Assembly: GCF_000423765.1 (NCBI RefSeq)
Contig: NZ_AUIP01000006.1
Coordinates: 99,221 to 163,220, forward strand
Direction of reading: 5' to 3'
Source: Streptococcus porci DSM 23759
Lineage (GTDB): Bacteria; Bacillota; Bacilli; Lactobacillales; Streptococcaceae
DNA length: 64,000 nt
Of this stretch, positions 47,766 through 54,937 are shown one piece after another; position 1 is the stretch's first letter, and each line of letters starts with the position of its first letter. The translations under genes and the position numbers were made by a program. Under the pieces are notes generated by a model. It was given only the letters and a program-made list of their open reading frames with translations. It ran no database searches and had not been told where the DNA came from.

Positions 47766-49360
47766 ATCTCCTTTCCGAAGTAGTAATGTGGAATTTCCTG
47801 TTTTGTAATATTTTTCTCACGAAGGATTCGTTCCTGATCGGCATCAAAGAAGATCTCGGGATGGAAGAAGAGAGTTGAGTCTTCAATAAAATCGGTCTCG
47901 TGCATCGCATCTAACTGTTCTTCGGATAGGATAATTTGCACCTTAGGATTTGAAATATCGATTCCGAACTCTAACTCCACTAGAGGAGTAATATAGTTAA
48001 GCAACTCATACTCAAGGGTGACATCAGGAAAGTCTTCCTTAACTACAAAATCCGTCTTGAAGTACTTGAGATTGTGTGGTAATTCTTCTTGGATATTCGA
48101 TAGTCGTTTGTAGGTAATTTCTTCAGCGATTTTGTTTTCATTGTTTGTGCAAAGAATATACTTACGATTTCCTCCGTCTTCTTTGTTTAGTTGCATAACT
48201 GCGTGACCGGTGGTGCCAGAGCCAGCGAAGAAGTCTAAAATATAAATATTATTATCTTTAACTGTAGAAATAAGCGTTAACAAAAATTTGACTGACTTAG
48301 GGTAACTAAATACTTTTCTGCCAAAAATACTTTTAATTTCTTTATCTCCTTCAGTTGTACCCCCAAAATCCATTGTCATACTTCTCGGTCTTTTTCCATT
48401 TGGATTTAAATATTGTTTGAATTGAACACTCCATTCCCCATTCTTTTTCTTTGTAATCCTTATTTTTCCTTCCGAATATTCTTTCTTAAAACGCTCCTCC
48501 GAGCGTATCCATCCATTATTGATCTTGGTTCCATCCGGCGCAATTATATTGTAGATGATTGGATTTTTTAATCCTGGTCTAGCAAATGTATCCCAAAAAT
48601 ATCGCCCATATTCGTCCTCTTCCTTATATCTTTTTAAATATGAATCATCATGTTCAATATTCATAGGAGCAGTCACTTTGATATTTTTTGCATAGCACAA
48701 ACAATACTCATGTTCTTTTACAATAAACTTACTGTCATTACCACCTCCTACTTTTGATTGTTTTATATATTCTCCTACAAAATTCTCCGCCCCTAACACT
48801 TCATCACAAAGTAGTTTTAGTTGTGCTTGTTCATTATCGTCTATACTTATGAATATAACCCCCTCATCGCTGAGTAGTTCCCTAGCAATTTCCAACCTCT
48901 TACTCATAAAACTCAACCATTTTGAATGAGAATAGCCATCGTTTTTATCTACAATTTTGTCATTATAAATAAAATCTTTATTTCCTGTATTATAAGGCGG
49001 GTCAATATAGATCACATCAATTTTTCCTGTGTGCGTTTTTTTCAAGAGATGTAGACTATGAAGGTTATCCCCTTCAAGCAGGAAGTTATAGTCCTCCGAT
49101 TCAGGATTCCCCACAATTTTCTTGGTCTCGTCCTCAATGAAGACAGGAATCTTTGTTTTCATTTCCTCCTCGACCAATTCGGCATGTTCCTCCCAGACCA
49201 AACCATATTTCTTAGTATTGAGCAAGCGGATAAGATTTTCCAGTTTATCAACATCCTCATTTCGTCTATCTTCACGAGCCTGTTTCAGAAGTTCCTGTAC
49301 ATAGGTGATAGCTCTATCTTTCTCGTTCTTGCGAGGGCGTTCGATAAAATCTTTAGACAT
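47756..49360 (-). CDS. mod: Type III DNA methyltransferase Mod subunit, phase-variable leader
   Basis: The 534-residue beta-class adenine methyltransferase has DPPYNTG near residues 117-123 before FFAGSGTTGHAVMQL near 376, with the target recognition region between them. Mod recognises and methylates the site and is essential for Res. The start ATG 49360 is preceded by AAAGGGGG at 9 bp, itself inside a strong hairpin. Seven exact TTGTTGC repeats lie 69-117 bp upstream; an in-frame stop between repeat and ATG shows that they act in the leader and not by frameshifting Mod. Confidence 0.93.
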   Translation of the reverse strand: MSKDFIERPRKNEKDRAITYVQELLKQAREDRRNEDVDKLENLIRLLNTKKYGLVWEEHAELVEEEMKTKIPVFIEDETKKIVGNPESEDYNFLLEGDNLHSLHLLKKTHTGKIDVIYIDPPYNTGNKDFIYNDKIVDKNDGYSHSKWLSFMSKRLEIARELLSDEGVIFISIDDNEQAQLKLLCDEVLGAENFVGEYIKQSKVGGGNDSKFIVKEHEYCLCYAKNIKVTAPMNIEHDDSYLKRYKEEDEYGRYFWDTFARPGLKNPIIYNIIAPDGTKINNGWIRSEERFKKEYSEGKIRITKKKNGEWSVQFKQYLNPNGKRPRSMTMDFGGTTEGDKEIKSIFGRKVFSYPKSVKFLLTLISTVKDNNIYILDFFAGSGTTGHAVMQLNKEDGGNRKYILCTNNENKIAEEITYKRLSNIQEELPHNLKYFKTDFVVKEDFPDVTLEYELLNYITPLVELEFGIDISNPKVQIILSEEQLDAMHETDFIEDSTLFFHPEIFFDADQERILREKNITKQEIPHYYFGKEMWS

Positions 49361-49397
49361 TACAAAACACCCCCTTTCTCAAAAAAGAGGGTGTTTT
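49361..49397 (-). promoter_or_regulatory. Hairpin covering the mod ribosome-binding site
   Basis: On the minus strand AAAACACCCTCTTTT (upstream arm) pairs with AAAGGGGGTGTTTT (downstream arm), which contains the Shine-Dalgarno sequence, ending three bases before ATG. The structure could block translation, or act as a leaky terminator because of its T-rich end. Confidence 0.6.
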
Positions 49398-49428
49398 CGT
49401 ACACGCAGAAAAGAGGTAGAAAACTACC

Positions 49429-49477
49429 TTGTTGCTTGTTGCTTGTTGCTTGTTGCTTGTTGCTTGTTGCTTGTTGC
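49429..49477 (+). repeat. Seven tandem copies of a 7-bp repeat (TTGTTGC) in the mod leader
   Basis: 49429-49477 is exactly seven perfect TTGTTGC units. Such perfect short tandem repeats gain or lose units by slipped-strand mispairing. It lies between a promoter-like region (TTGACA at 49509-49504; extended TGGTATAAT near 49540) and the mod start, so unit number would change leader length or promoter spacing. Confidence 0.9.
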
Positions 49478-49560
49478 TAATGGTATCAAGTTCTCAATCT
49501 CCTTGTCAACTGATTTCTTTACTGTTCTATTATACCACGAAGGACTTGAGAAAAAAATTT
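49478..49560 (-). promoter_or_regulatory. Candidate mod promoters
   Basis: The minus strand has an extended -10 TGGTATAAT near 49544-49536 and, closer to the repeats, a perfect TTGACA (49509-49504) followed at 17-18 bp by TACCAT. If the second is used, the 7-bp repeats begin almost at the transcription start. The two options cannot be separated by eye. Confidence 0.5.
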
Positions 49561-49744
49561 AATACTGCTAAAAGAAAAAAATGACCTGACAAGTCCTTTT
49601 TCGGGGTATTTTAGTTCAATATTTCAGAGAAAAACAGCAAGAAATTCCGTTATATCAAGCTTGATGATAGTGACTTGACAAGTTATATATTTATATCCTG
49701 CAAAGAGTTAAGATTAGCTTATAAATATAAATAGTCCAAATGGT

Positions 49745-49840
49745 GGCCACCAAAGGACGGAATGAAACAATATGAAAATCAGCCAATAACAGGTTGATTC
49801 TGCATATTACTGTTTCACCGTGTCTTTGGTGTGCTTTTTT
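49745..49840 (+). ncRNA. Long imperfect hairpin followed by T6, candidate structured RNA or origin
   Basis: Nested complementary arms run CACCAAAGGAC (49748-49758) against GTCTTTGGTG (49822-49831), then ATGAAACA/TGTTTCA, ATATG/CATAT and AATCAGCC/GGTTGATT. This gives an almost continuous stem of about 35 bp with a small loop near 49786-49790, followed by GCTTTTTT. It may be the end of a leader or small RNA upstream of the XRE gene, or a single-strand origin of the rolling-circle element. It sits in the divergent region between mod and the XRE gene. Confidence 0.5.
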
Positions 49841-49906
49841 ACACTCACTCGATAACTGTAATAGCTCGTATGTTTCTTTCCGTCTGAGGTCTGGAAAGGA
49901 CAACTT

Positions 49907-50392
49907 ATGCTAAAAGCTAAAGTTAAAACCCTCTATTGTGAATCGCTCGGAGAATCTATCAAGCAACAATTGATTGAACAAGAAATCCCTCAAAACGAAG
50001 TGTCTTACTATTTTGATGATGACATCCGATTGATTTCTGCCCCTGCAATTAGCCAAATCCTAAAAGGGAAACGAAACCTCTCCTTAGATACTGCGGATGC
50101 TCTGCAAGAAACGCTAGGTCTTCCCAATGTAAAAAGTGTATTCTTTCCTAATCTTGACTTCTGTGAGTTACTCATTATCCAACTTACAAAACTAATTCTT
50201 AGTGATGGATTCAGCTCTACAAAACAACTCTTCCAAGTAAAAGAGAAGGATATTCAACAGAATCTCTCAGCCTTAGCAGATGCCCTATATGATTTCGTCC
50301 CTGATTTTCCTGAGGAAGAAAGCTCTTACCAAATCGCTGATAGCTTGGCTGAATGGTTAATTGAATTTGTAGTACTCGTAGCACAACTTTAA
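49907..50392 (+). CDS. XRE-type helix-turn-helix regulator of element B
   Basis: The 161-residue protein has a helix-turn-helix at about residues 43-66 (ISAPAISQILKGKRNLSLDT, ADALQETLGL), then an unassigned acidic C-terminal region. It begins the rightward replication-transfer cluster, with GAAAGGAC as ribosome site. By position it is the element's regulator, comparable to repressors in similar rolling-circle elements. Three TTGACAAG-like sequences (around 49504, 49584, 49674) in the divergent gap are possible targets. Confidence 0.7.
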   Translation: MLKAKVKTLYCESLGESIKQQLIEQEIPQNEVSYYFDDDIRLISAPAISQILKGKRNLSLDTADALQETLGLPNVKSVFFPNLDFCELLIIQLTKLILSDGFSSTKQLFQVKEKDIQQNLSALADALYDFVPDFPEEESSYQIADSLAEWLIEFVVLVAQL

Positions 50393-50536
50393 ATGTTACA
50401 CTTTCAAAATTCTTGAAAGTGTGACTTCTCAAAATAACGTACCATAGAGGTGTACTTAGCTAAGACAGTCCAGCTCACGACTCAAACTGAGCAAATCACT
50501 TTAACAACTTTCAAAGACCATATGGAGGTAAATAAT

Positions 50537-50857
50537 ATGGCAATTAAAACAAAACACAAGAAGGGTGGCTACTCTACCACAACTGCAACTGACTACGTGA
50601 AACCTACAAAGCCAATTCACAGCCTGAGCACAAAACTTGAACCCCAACAACTTTTTGAGGATGGAAAGCCTACTGGCGAAATTATCGCCTACAAAGCAAC
50701 CTTTGTCCAAGAGGGGCTCGAACCCTTCCAAGTTAAATTTGAAGACAAGGTCAAACTTCCTGAGTTTCTAAGCTTGGTTGAATTTGAAAATTTTGAAGCT
50801 ATTGAAGTTCACTACAATGTATATTTTAGAGCTACCTGTATCAAGGAGGTCAAATAA
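50537..50857 (+). CDS. Small protein of the transfer module, function unknown
   Basis: I start it at ATG 50537 (MAIKTKHKKGGYSTTTATDY) because GGAGGT lies 8 bp upstream; the open frame extends 29 codons further. The 106-residue protein is basic at the N-terminus and beta-rich afterwards (EIIAYKATFVQEGLEPFQVK). It overlaps the next gene by one base (TAATG). Its place before the FtsK-like gene matches the small DUF961-like genes of ICEs, and it may be a distant relative. Confidence 0.55.
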   Translation: MAIKTKHKKGGYSTTTATDYVKPTKPIHSLSTKLEPQQLFEDGKPTGEIIAYKATFVQEGLEPFQVKFEDKVKLPEFLSLVEFENFEAIEVHYNVYFRATCIKEVK

Positions 50858-51942
50858 TGACAACAAAAGCAGATACCGCCCTGCAATCCTACTTGCTACA
50901 GAGTCTGAACATGTGTCTGGGGGCTTTGATACAAGGAGAAACGAGCTATACTAATAGCTTCAATATCGTCATTCAAGAGGATGGCTTCATCTTCATCCCT
51001 AGGCTTCCTTGTGCCTATATCCTAGATGATGAACTCTATAACAAAATCTTCTTGATTGCCAACGCATCCTTGTACCCCCACTATACGCTTTTGAAGCAGA
51101 ACGCAACTTACTTTGTTCCACTCAAGACAGATGATATTCATGTTCAGCGTGGACTCTACTTTCCGTGGAAGGTAGGCATCTCAAAACGCTTGGTCATTCC
51201 TGACCTTGACAAATATACGGCTGAACTTCCAAAAAATCAAATTCCAATTATGGAAAACTTTTCTCTCAATCTTGATAAGGTCAACCATATGGCAATCTGT
51301 GGCAATAGTGGCTCAGGTAAGTCTTACGCACTCACCTATCTGCTGTCTGTGCTAAAAAATCAGTCTGATTTAATTATCGTAGACCCCAAATTCGATAGTC
51401 CAAGCCGTTGGGCACGTAAACACAAAATTGCAGTCATTCACCCCGTGGAAAATCGCTCTAAGTCTGATTTTGTATCTGAGGTCAATGAGCGTTTGAGTCA
51501 ATGCCTGAATCTGATTCAACAACGTCAGGCAATTCTATATGACAACCCCCGCCATAAGTTCACCCATCTCACTATCGTCATGGACGAGGTGCTGGCTCTC
51601 TCAGAGGGTGTCAATAAGACCATCAAAGAGTCCTTCTTCTCCCTCTTATCGCAAATTGCTCTACTGGGACGAGCTACCAAGATTCACTTACTCCTTGTTA
51701 GCCAGCGTTTCGACCACACAACTATCCCAATTTCTGTTCGTGAGCAACTCAATGTTCTCATCCAGATTGGCAATATCAATAAGAAAACAACCCAATTCTT
51801 ATTCCCTGACCTCGACCCCGAAGGCATTGTCATTCCTACTGGACACGGCACTGGGTTGATTCAGGTGATTGATAATGAACATCCCTATCAAGTGCTTCCT
51901 TTACTTTGTCCAACATACTACACAACGGAGGGCATTCACTAA
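50857..51942 (+). CDS. FtsK/TcpA-like DNA translocase ATPase
   Basis: The 361-residue protein has a RecA-like ATPase domain: Walker A GNSGSGKS at residues 149-156, LIIVDPKFDSPSRWA near 176, Walker B LTIVMDEVLALSEG near 236, and LLGRATKIHLLLVSQRFDH near 267. It lacks transmembrane segments, unlike the ICE protein at 182-1468; the next gene supplies two. It could couple the element's DNA to a helper conjugation channel. It overlaps both neighbours by one base, so the three genes are translated together. Confidence 0.85.
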   Translation: MTTKADTALQSYLLQSLNMCLGALIQGETSYTNSFNIVIQEDGFIFIPRLPCAYILDDELYNKIFLIANASLYPHYTLLKQNATYFVPLKTDDIHVQRGLYFPWKVGISKRLVIPDLDKYTAELPKNQIPIMENFSLNLDKVNHMAICGNSGSGKSYALTYLLSVLKNQSDLIIVDPKFDSPSRWARKHKIAVIHPVENRSKSDFVSEVNERLSQCLNLIQQRQAILYDNPRHKFTHLTIVMDEVLALSEGVNKTIKESFFSLLSQIALLGRATKIHLLLVSQRFDHTTIPISVREQLNVLIQIGNINKKTTQFLFPDLDPEGIVIPTGHGTGLIQVIDNEHPYQVLPLLCPTYYTTEGIH

Positions 51943-52553
51943 TGATGAAAAAATCATTCTTTATGAGGACTTACAACTTCAATATCTACTTGATGCTGTT
52001 TTCACTCCTAACAGGTTTCCTTGGATGGTCATTAAGCTTTCTAGCAAGCACTCTTGACTTAACACTTCCTATCGCACTTGACCTCTCTCAAATCAATAGC
52101 TATCTAGCAATGGGTAGCCATTACGCTTATATGGCTATGAGTTACTTACTCGGTACTTTGTTTGCATCCGTTACGCTTGAAGTTTTGAATCGTATCCGAT
52201 TCGATAATCTTTTCAACTATTTCAAATCTATCTACCACACCTTCAAGCTCCGTAACTTCCTGACTCAACGAGAAAAGTCAGAGAAGGTCACCACCATAGA
52301 CAACCAGACCATTACCACCTACAATCCAATCAATGGTAGTTTCAATCGCTGTGCTCATAAGAGCGTGGTAGACATCCGAAAAGATGAAGTTACCGTCTTT
52401 ATCAAAGTCCCTAGAGACCAGCAAGGGCAAAAAGTCTTGGGAGATATGACTTCCCAGTTGAAAGAAGAAGTCTCTAGCCAGCATCCTGACTACTATTTCT
52501 CTGCACCTAATCGGGTTCGCAATAGCCTTTGGTTAGTTGGGAAAAGACGGTAA
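51942..52553 (+). CDS. Membrane protein partner of the TcpA-like ATPase
   Basis: Starts at ATG 51942, sharing its A with the previous stop TAA, giving 203 residues. Two hydrophobic segments are visible (NIYLMLFSLLTGFLGWSLSF and HYAYMAMSYLLGTLFASVTL), followed by a soluble C-terminal domain of about 120 residues. Such a small two-helix protein beside a soluble FtsK-like ATPase may form its membrane anchor. No family is recognised. Confidence 0.6.
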   Translation: MMKKSFFMRTYNFNIYLMLFSLLTGFLGWSLSFLASTLDLTLPIALDLSQINSYLAMGSHYAYMAMSYLLGTLFASVTLEVLNRIRFDNLFNYFKSIYHTFKLRNFLTQREKSEKVTTIDNQTITTYNPINGSFNRCAHKSVVDIRKDEVTVFIKVPRDQQGQKVLGDMTSQLKEEVSSQHPDYYFSAPNRVRNSLWLVGKRR

Positions 52554-52606
52554 AAGAGGGGGCTATGGCTTGCGTTAAGCAGTAGCCAAATAGCTCCCTC
52601 TTTTCC
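52550..52606 (+). terminator. Terminator of the transfer gene group
   Basis: AAAAGAGGGGGCTATGGCT and AGCCAAATAGCTCCCTCTTTT pair over most of their length and are followed by CC; an A-tract before and T-tract at the end make it work as a terminator on either strand. It follows the stop at 52553. Confidence 0.7.
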
Positions 52607-52620
52607 ATTGAACAAGATAA

Positions 52621-52643
52621 TTGGGGGTTACTACGACCCCCAA
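52621..52643 (+). other. dso: Rolling-circle double-strand origin (TACTACGA type)
   Basis: TTGGGGGT and ACCCCCAA form an 8-bp stem whose loop is TACTACG, directly followed by AC. This matches the nick region of pMV158-family plasmids (TACTACG/AC in a hairpin loop). It lies 45 bp before the Rep_2 gene. The element can therefore probably replicate by rolling circle after excision. Confidence 0.85.
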
Positions 52644-52687
52644 TTATCCAATAATCAGTAATCAAAATTAGAAAGGCATGTAAATAT

Positions 52688-53275
52688 ATGGCAAAAGAAC
52701 AACGCTCAAGCAAGTGGACATTCCTGTTCTACAAAGAGAGTTGCCCTACTGACTATCTTGAGGTATTAGAAGAATTGCACATCCCCTTCATTCTGAGCCC
52801 TTGGCACGACAAAGACATCAATCGACAAACAGGAGAACTGAAAAAAGCTCACAAACACGGAGCATTCTTCTTTGATTCACTCAAGAGCTACAAGCAAGTA
52901 TCTGAGTTAATCAAGGATAAATTGAATGGTCCTGCCCATGTGGAGGTTGTCCAATCTCCTAAGGGTCTCTTCGATTATTTCACTCATGCTGAAAATAAAG
53001 ACAAAACCCAGTATGATGTGAATGGCATTGAGGTGGGTTGTGGCTTCAACCTTAATAAATTTCTTGTAGAAATGAACTCAGATGAGTTCATGCACGAAGT
53101 CGTGGATATTATTGAGCAGAATGACTTCACTGAGTTTGAAGAATTGGTTTGGTATGCTCGTGCTAATCACACACCACTTCTTGGACTCATCATTGAACGT
53201 ACCTACTTCTTTGCAAAGTATCTTGATTCACGGCGTTGCAATCCACAACGAAATCAAACAAAGAAAGGAAGTTAA
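52688..53275 (+). CDS. rep: Rep_2-family rolling-circle replication initiator
   Basis: The 195-residue initiator resembles RepB of pMV158: SKWTFLFYKESCPTDYLEVL at the start, LSPWHDKDINRQTGELKKAH, then HKHGAFFFDSLKSYKQVSEL with the HxH metal motif, and GLFDYFTHAENKDKTQYDVN with the likely nucleophilic Tyr region. It nicks the origin just upstream (TACTACG hairpin). Rep in an integrative element supports intermediate circular replication and helps stability. The ATG has GAAAGGCATG nearby. Confidence 0.88.
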   Translation: MAKEQRSSKWTFLFYKESCPTDYLEVLEELHIPFILSPWHDKDINRQTGELKKAHKHGAFFFDSLKSYKQVSELIKDKLNGPAHVEVVQSPKGLFDYFTHAENKDKTQYDVNGIEVGCGFNLNKFLVEMNSDEFMHEVVDIIEQNDFTEFEELVWYARANHTPLLGLIIERTYFFAKYLDSRRCNPQRNQTKKGS

Positions 53276-53279
53276 ACTG

Positions 53280-53465
53280 ATGATTCAAAACACTCGACCA
53301 CTTCTACTAACTAGGCAACAAGCTTCTGAACTACTTGGAATCGACCCTAAATCATTCGACAAATACATCAGAAATCACCCAGACTTTCAATGTTTTATGG
53401 TTGGGAAGCAGGAGCGATACCTAAAATCTAAGCTTGTAAAATTTATCGAAAATCACTGTGATTAA
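53280..53465 (+). CDS. xis: Excisionase-like small helix-turn-helix protein
   Basis: The 61-residue protein (MIQNTRPLLLTRQQASELLG ...) has an excisionase/MerR-like winged-helix start: LLTRQQASELLGIDPKSFDK and the wing FMVGKQERYLKSKLVKFIE. It begins 5 bp after rep and precedes int by 92 bp, the usual Rep-Xis-Int order of rolling-circle IMEs. It should bias the integrase toward excision. Confidence 0.8.
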   Translation: MIQNTRPLLLTRQQASELLGIDPKSFDKYIRNHPDFQCFMVGKQERYLKSKLVKFIENHCD

Positions 53466-53557
53466 CGGATAACGATTGATAAAATAAGATTTTTCATATA
53501 TCCTATATGTGACTAGTCTATTTTATCAATCATTTTTCATATAGAAAGGCTGATAAA

Positions 53558-54607
53558 ATGGCAACAATTACTAAACGTGGAAATTCTTTCCGTGCAACTG
53601 TATCACTCTACAAGAAAGGACAATACAAAAGAGAAACCAAGACTTTCTCTAACAAACAAGATGCTGAACTATGGGCTCTTGAAATGGAGTTGGAAAAAGG
53701 ACGAGGGAAAGATATTGCTGAACGCTCTACCCTATTTACTGACTTTTATCGTAACTGGGTTAACTCTGTAAAACAGAATGAGGTTCGTGAAGCTACTTTC
53801 GTCAATTATAAGCGAACTCTTGTAATCGTGGACGAACTATTTGAGGGAATGCGACTAAAACACTTAGATGATTTAGTCATGCAAAAGAAGCTTGATAAAT
53901 ACGCTGAAACTCACTCCAAAAAGACAACCAAAGAACTTGTCTTAAAAATCAGAGGTTCACTCAAATATGCCTATGCTAAAGGATTGATTACAAATGACTT
54001 TGCCTCACTCCTAAAAGCGAGAGGACAAGAACAACCTAAGCGAAATGTTCCCTTATCTGTAACAGAGTTTAAGACACTCCGAACATATTGCCTTGACCAC
54101 CAAGAAGATGACGAGTTCAACATCCTTGTACTTCTTGCCCTAGAAACTGGGGCAAGGCGAGGAGAATTACTTGGATTGAAGAAAGAAGATATTTTTAAGT
54201 ATGGTATCAATATACGCAGGTCAATCAGTCCTATTAGTGATGATACTCAACTAAAAACGAAACACTCAAAACGGGATATTTCTATCAACCAAGATGTTTA
54301 CTTCGCTCTAATGTCTCTAGCAGATAAAAAAGAGAATTATATCTTCGACTGGAACGGATTCAGACAAGCAAGCCAACTCCAACAACTTTTGAAGAAACTA
54401 GACCTGAGCAAAACAACTTTTCATGGTTTGCGTGACACTCACGCTTCTTTCCTTTTTTCAAAAGATATTAGTTTAGATTATATTTCTCGTAGACTCGGAC
54501 ACAATAGTATTCTGACAACTCAGAACTATTATCTTGAGCTGATGCCAGAAAAAAAGCATCAGCAAGATGCCGATGCTTTAAGTCTCTTAAACGACTTATC
54601 ATTATAA
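53558..54607 (+). CDS. int: Tyrosine integrase of element B
   Basis: The 349-residue recombinase has an AP2-like/arm-binding N-terminus (ITKRGNSFRATVSLYKKGQY), core-binding domain, and catalytic residues in ALETGARRGELLGLK, HGLRDTHASFLF and LGHNSILTTQNYYLEL (Tyr). It sits 56 bp from the rpsI-like attB and shares little sequence with the element A integrase, although both use the rpsI end. This implies that two unrelated integrases converged on one target. Confidence 0.93.
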   Translation: MATITKRGNSFRATVSLYKKGQYKRETKTFSNKQDAELWALEMELEKGRGKDIAERSTLFTDFYRNWVNSVKQNEVREATFVNYKRTLVIVDELFEGMRLKHLDDLVMQKKLDKYAETHSKKTTKELVLKIRGSLKYAYAKGLITNDFASLLKARGQEQPKRNVPLSVTEFKTLRTYCLDHQEDDEFNILVLLALETGARRGELLGLKKEDIFKYGINIRRSISPISDDTQLKTKHSKRDISINQDVYFALMSLADKKENYIFDWNGFRQASQLQQLLKKLDLSKTTFHGLRDTHASFLFSKDISLDYISRRLGHNSILTTQNYYLELMPEKKHQQDADALSLLNDLSL

Positions 54608-54663
54608 TTAACACCAACTGACACCAAAAAGTAGCTGTAATCGTTGGTATAATAAGGTTTTGA

Positions 54664-54714
54664 TTAACGTTTTGAGAATTGTGAAGCTTTACGTGCTTTC
54701 TTAAGACCTGGTTT
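54664..54714 (-). other. attB: attB: second copy of the rpsI end, inverted relative to attA
   Basis: On the minus strand it translates as KPGLKKARKASQFSKR-stop, like attA, with several synonymous differences in the last codons (for example TCACAATTC for AGCCAGTTC). It is shared by element B (left end) and element A (far end). Opposite orientation to attA means the DNA between them has an odd number of inversions. Confidence 0.88.
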
Positions 54715-54842
54715 TGGGTAACAAAAATTAAATATCTGTAAAAGCTTATTAAATTAAGTTTTCAAACTTTATTTTCATTGAAAATAAACACTTATAACCT
54801 AATCCTACAAACAATGGATTACCATTAGATTACCAAAATCTC

Positions 54843-54870
54843 GTTTTCGGAGCTTATGTAGTTGAGAAAT
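54843..54870 (+). repeat. Element A repeat, copy 3
   Basis: TTTTCGGAGCTTATGTAGTT followed by GAGAAAT, nearly identical to 6101-6128. Its presence here, 48 kb from the other two copies, is independent evidence that this is element A sequence. Confidence 0.65.
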
Positions 54871-54937
54871 GGATAAGCAAGTCGTCATAGAATGACTTGT
54901 TTTTTTATTCCCTGACTCGAGTTATTTTAGATACTAG

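Larger units (their letters stand above)
42861..54678 (+). mobile_element. Element B: rpsI-integrated mobilizable element with type III R-M
   Basis: About 11.8 kb between 16-bp direct repeats. It contains Int, Xis, a rolling-circle Rep_2 with a recognisable double-strand origin, a TcpA-like ATPase and an XRE regulator. The cargo is a type III methylase/restriction pair, an ImmA/IrrE-HTH protein and a small cysteine protein. No conjugation channel genes are present, so it needs a helper. Arm repeats at both ends agree with its limits. Confidence 0.85.
54608..54937. other. Junction of elements A and B: arm repeats, attB, element A end
   Basis: No gene. In order: element B arm repeats (54607-54629), attB (54664-54714), element A arm repeats in inverse orientation (54816-54838), element A repeat copy 3 (54843-54870), and a hairpin AAGTCGTCATAGAATGACTT with T7 (about 54883-54906) that ends a rightward transcript. 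The content shows that two elements meet here. Confidence 0.75.

Noticed and set aside
49058..49562. Plus-strand frames reading CCLLLVACC-type hydrophobic repeats
   Set aside because: They are the translation of the TTGTTGC tandem repeat and the antisense of mod; no ribosome site or conserved sequence.
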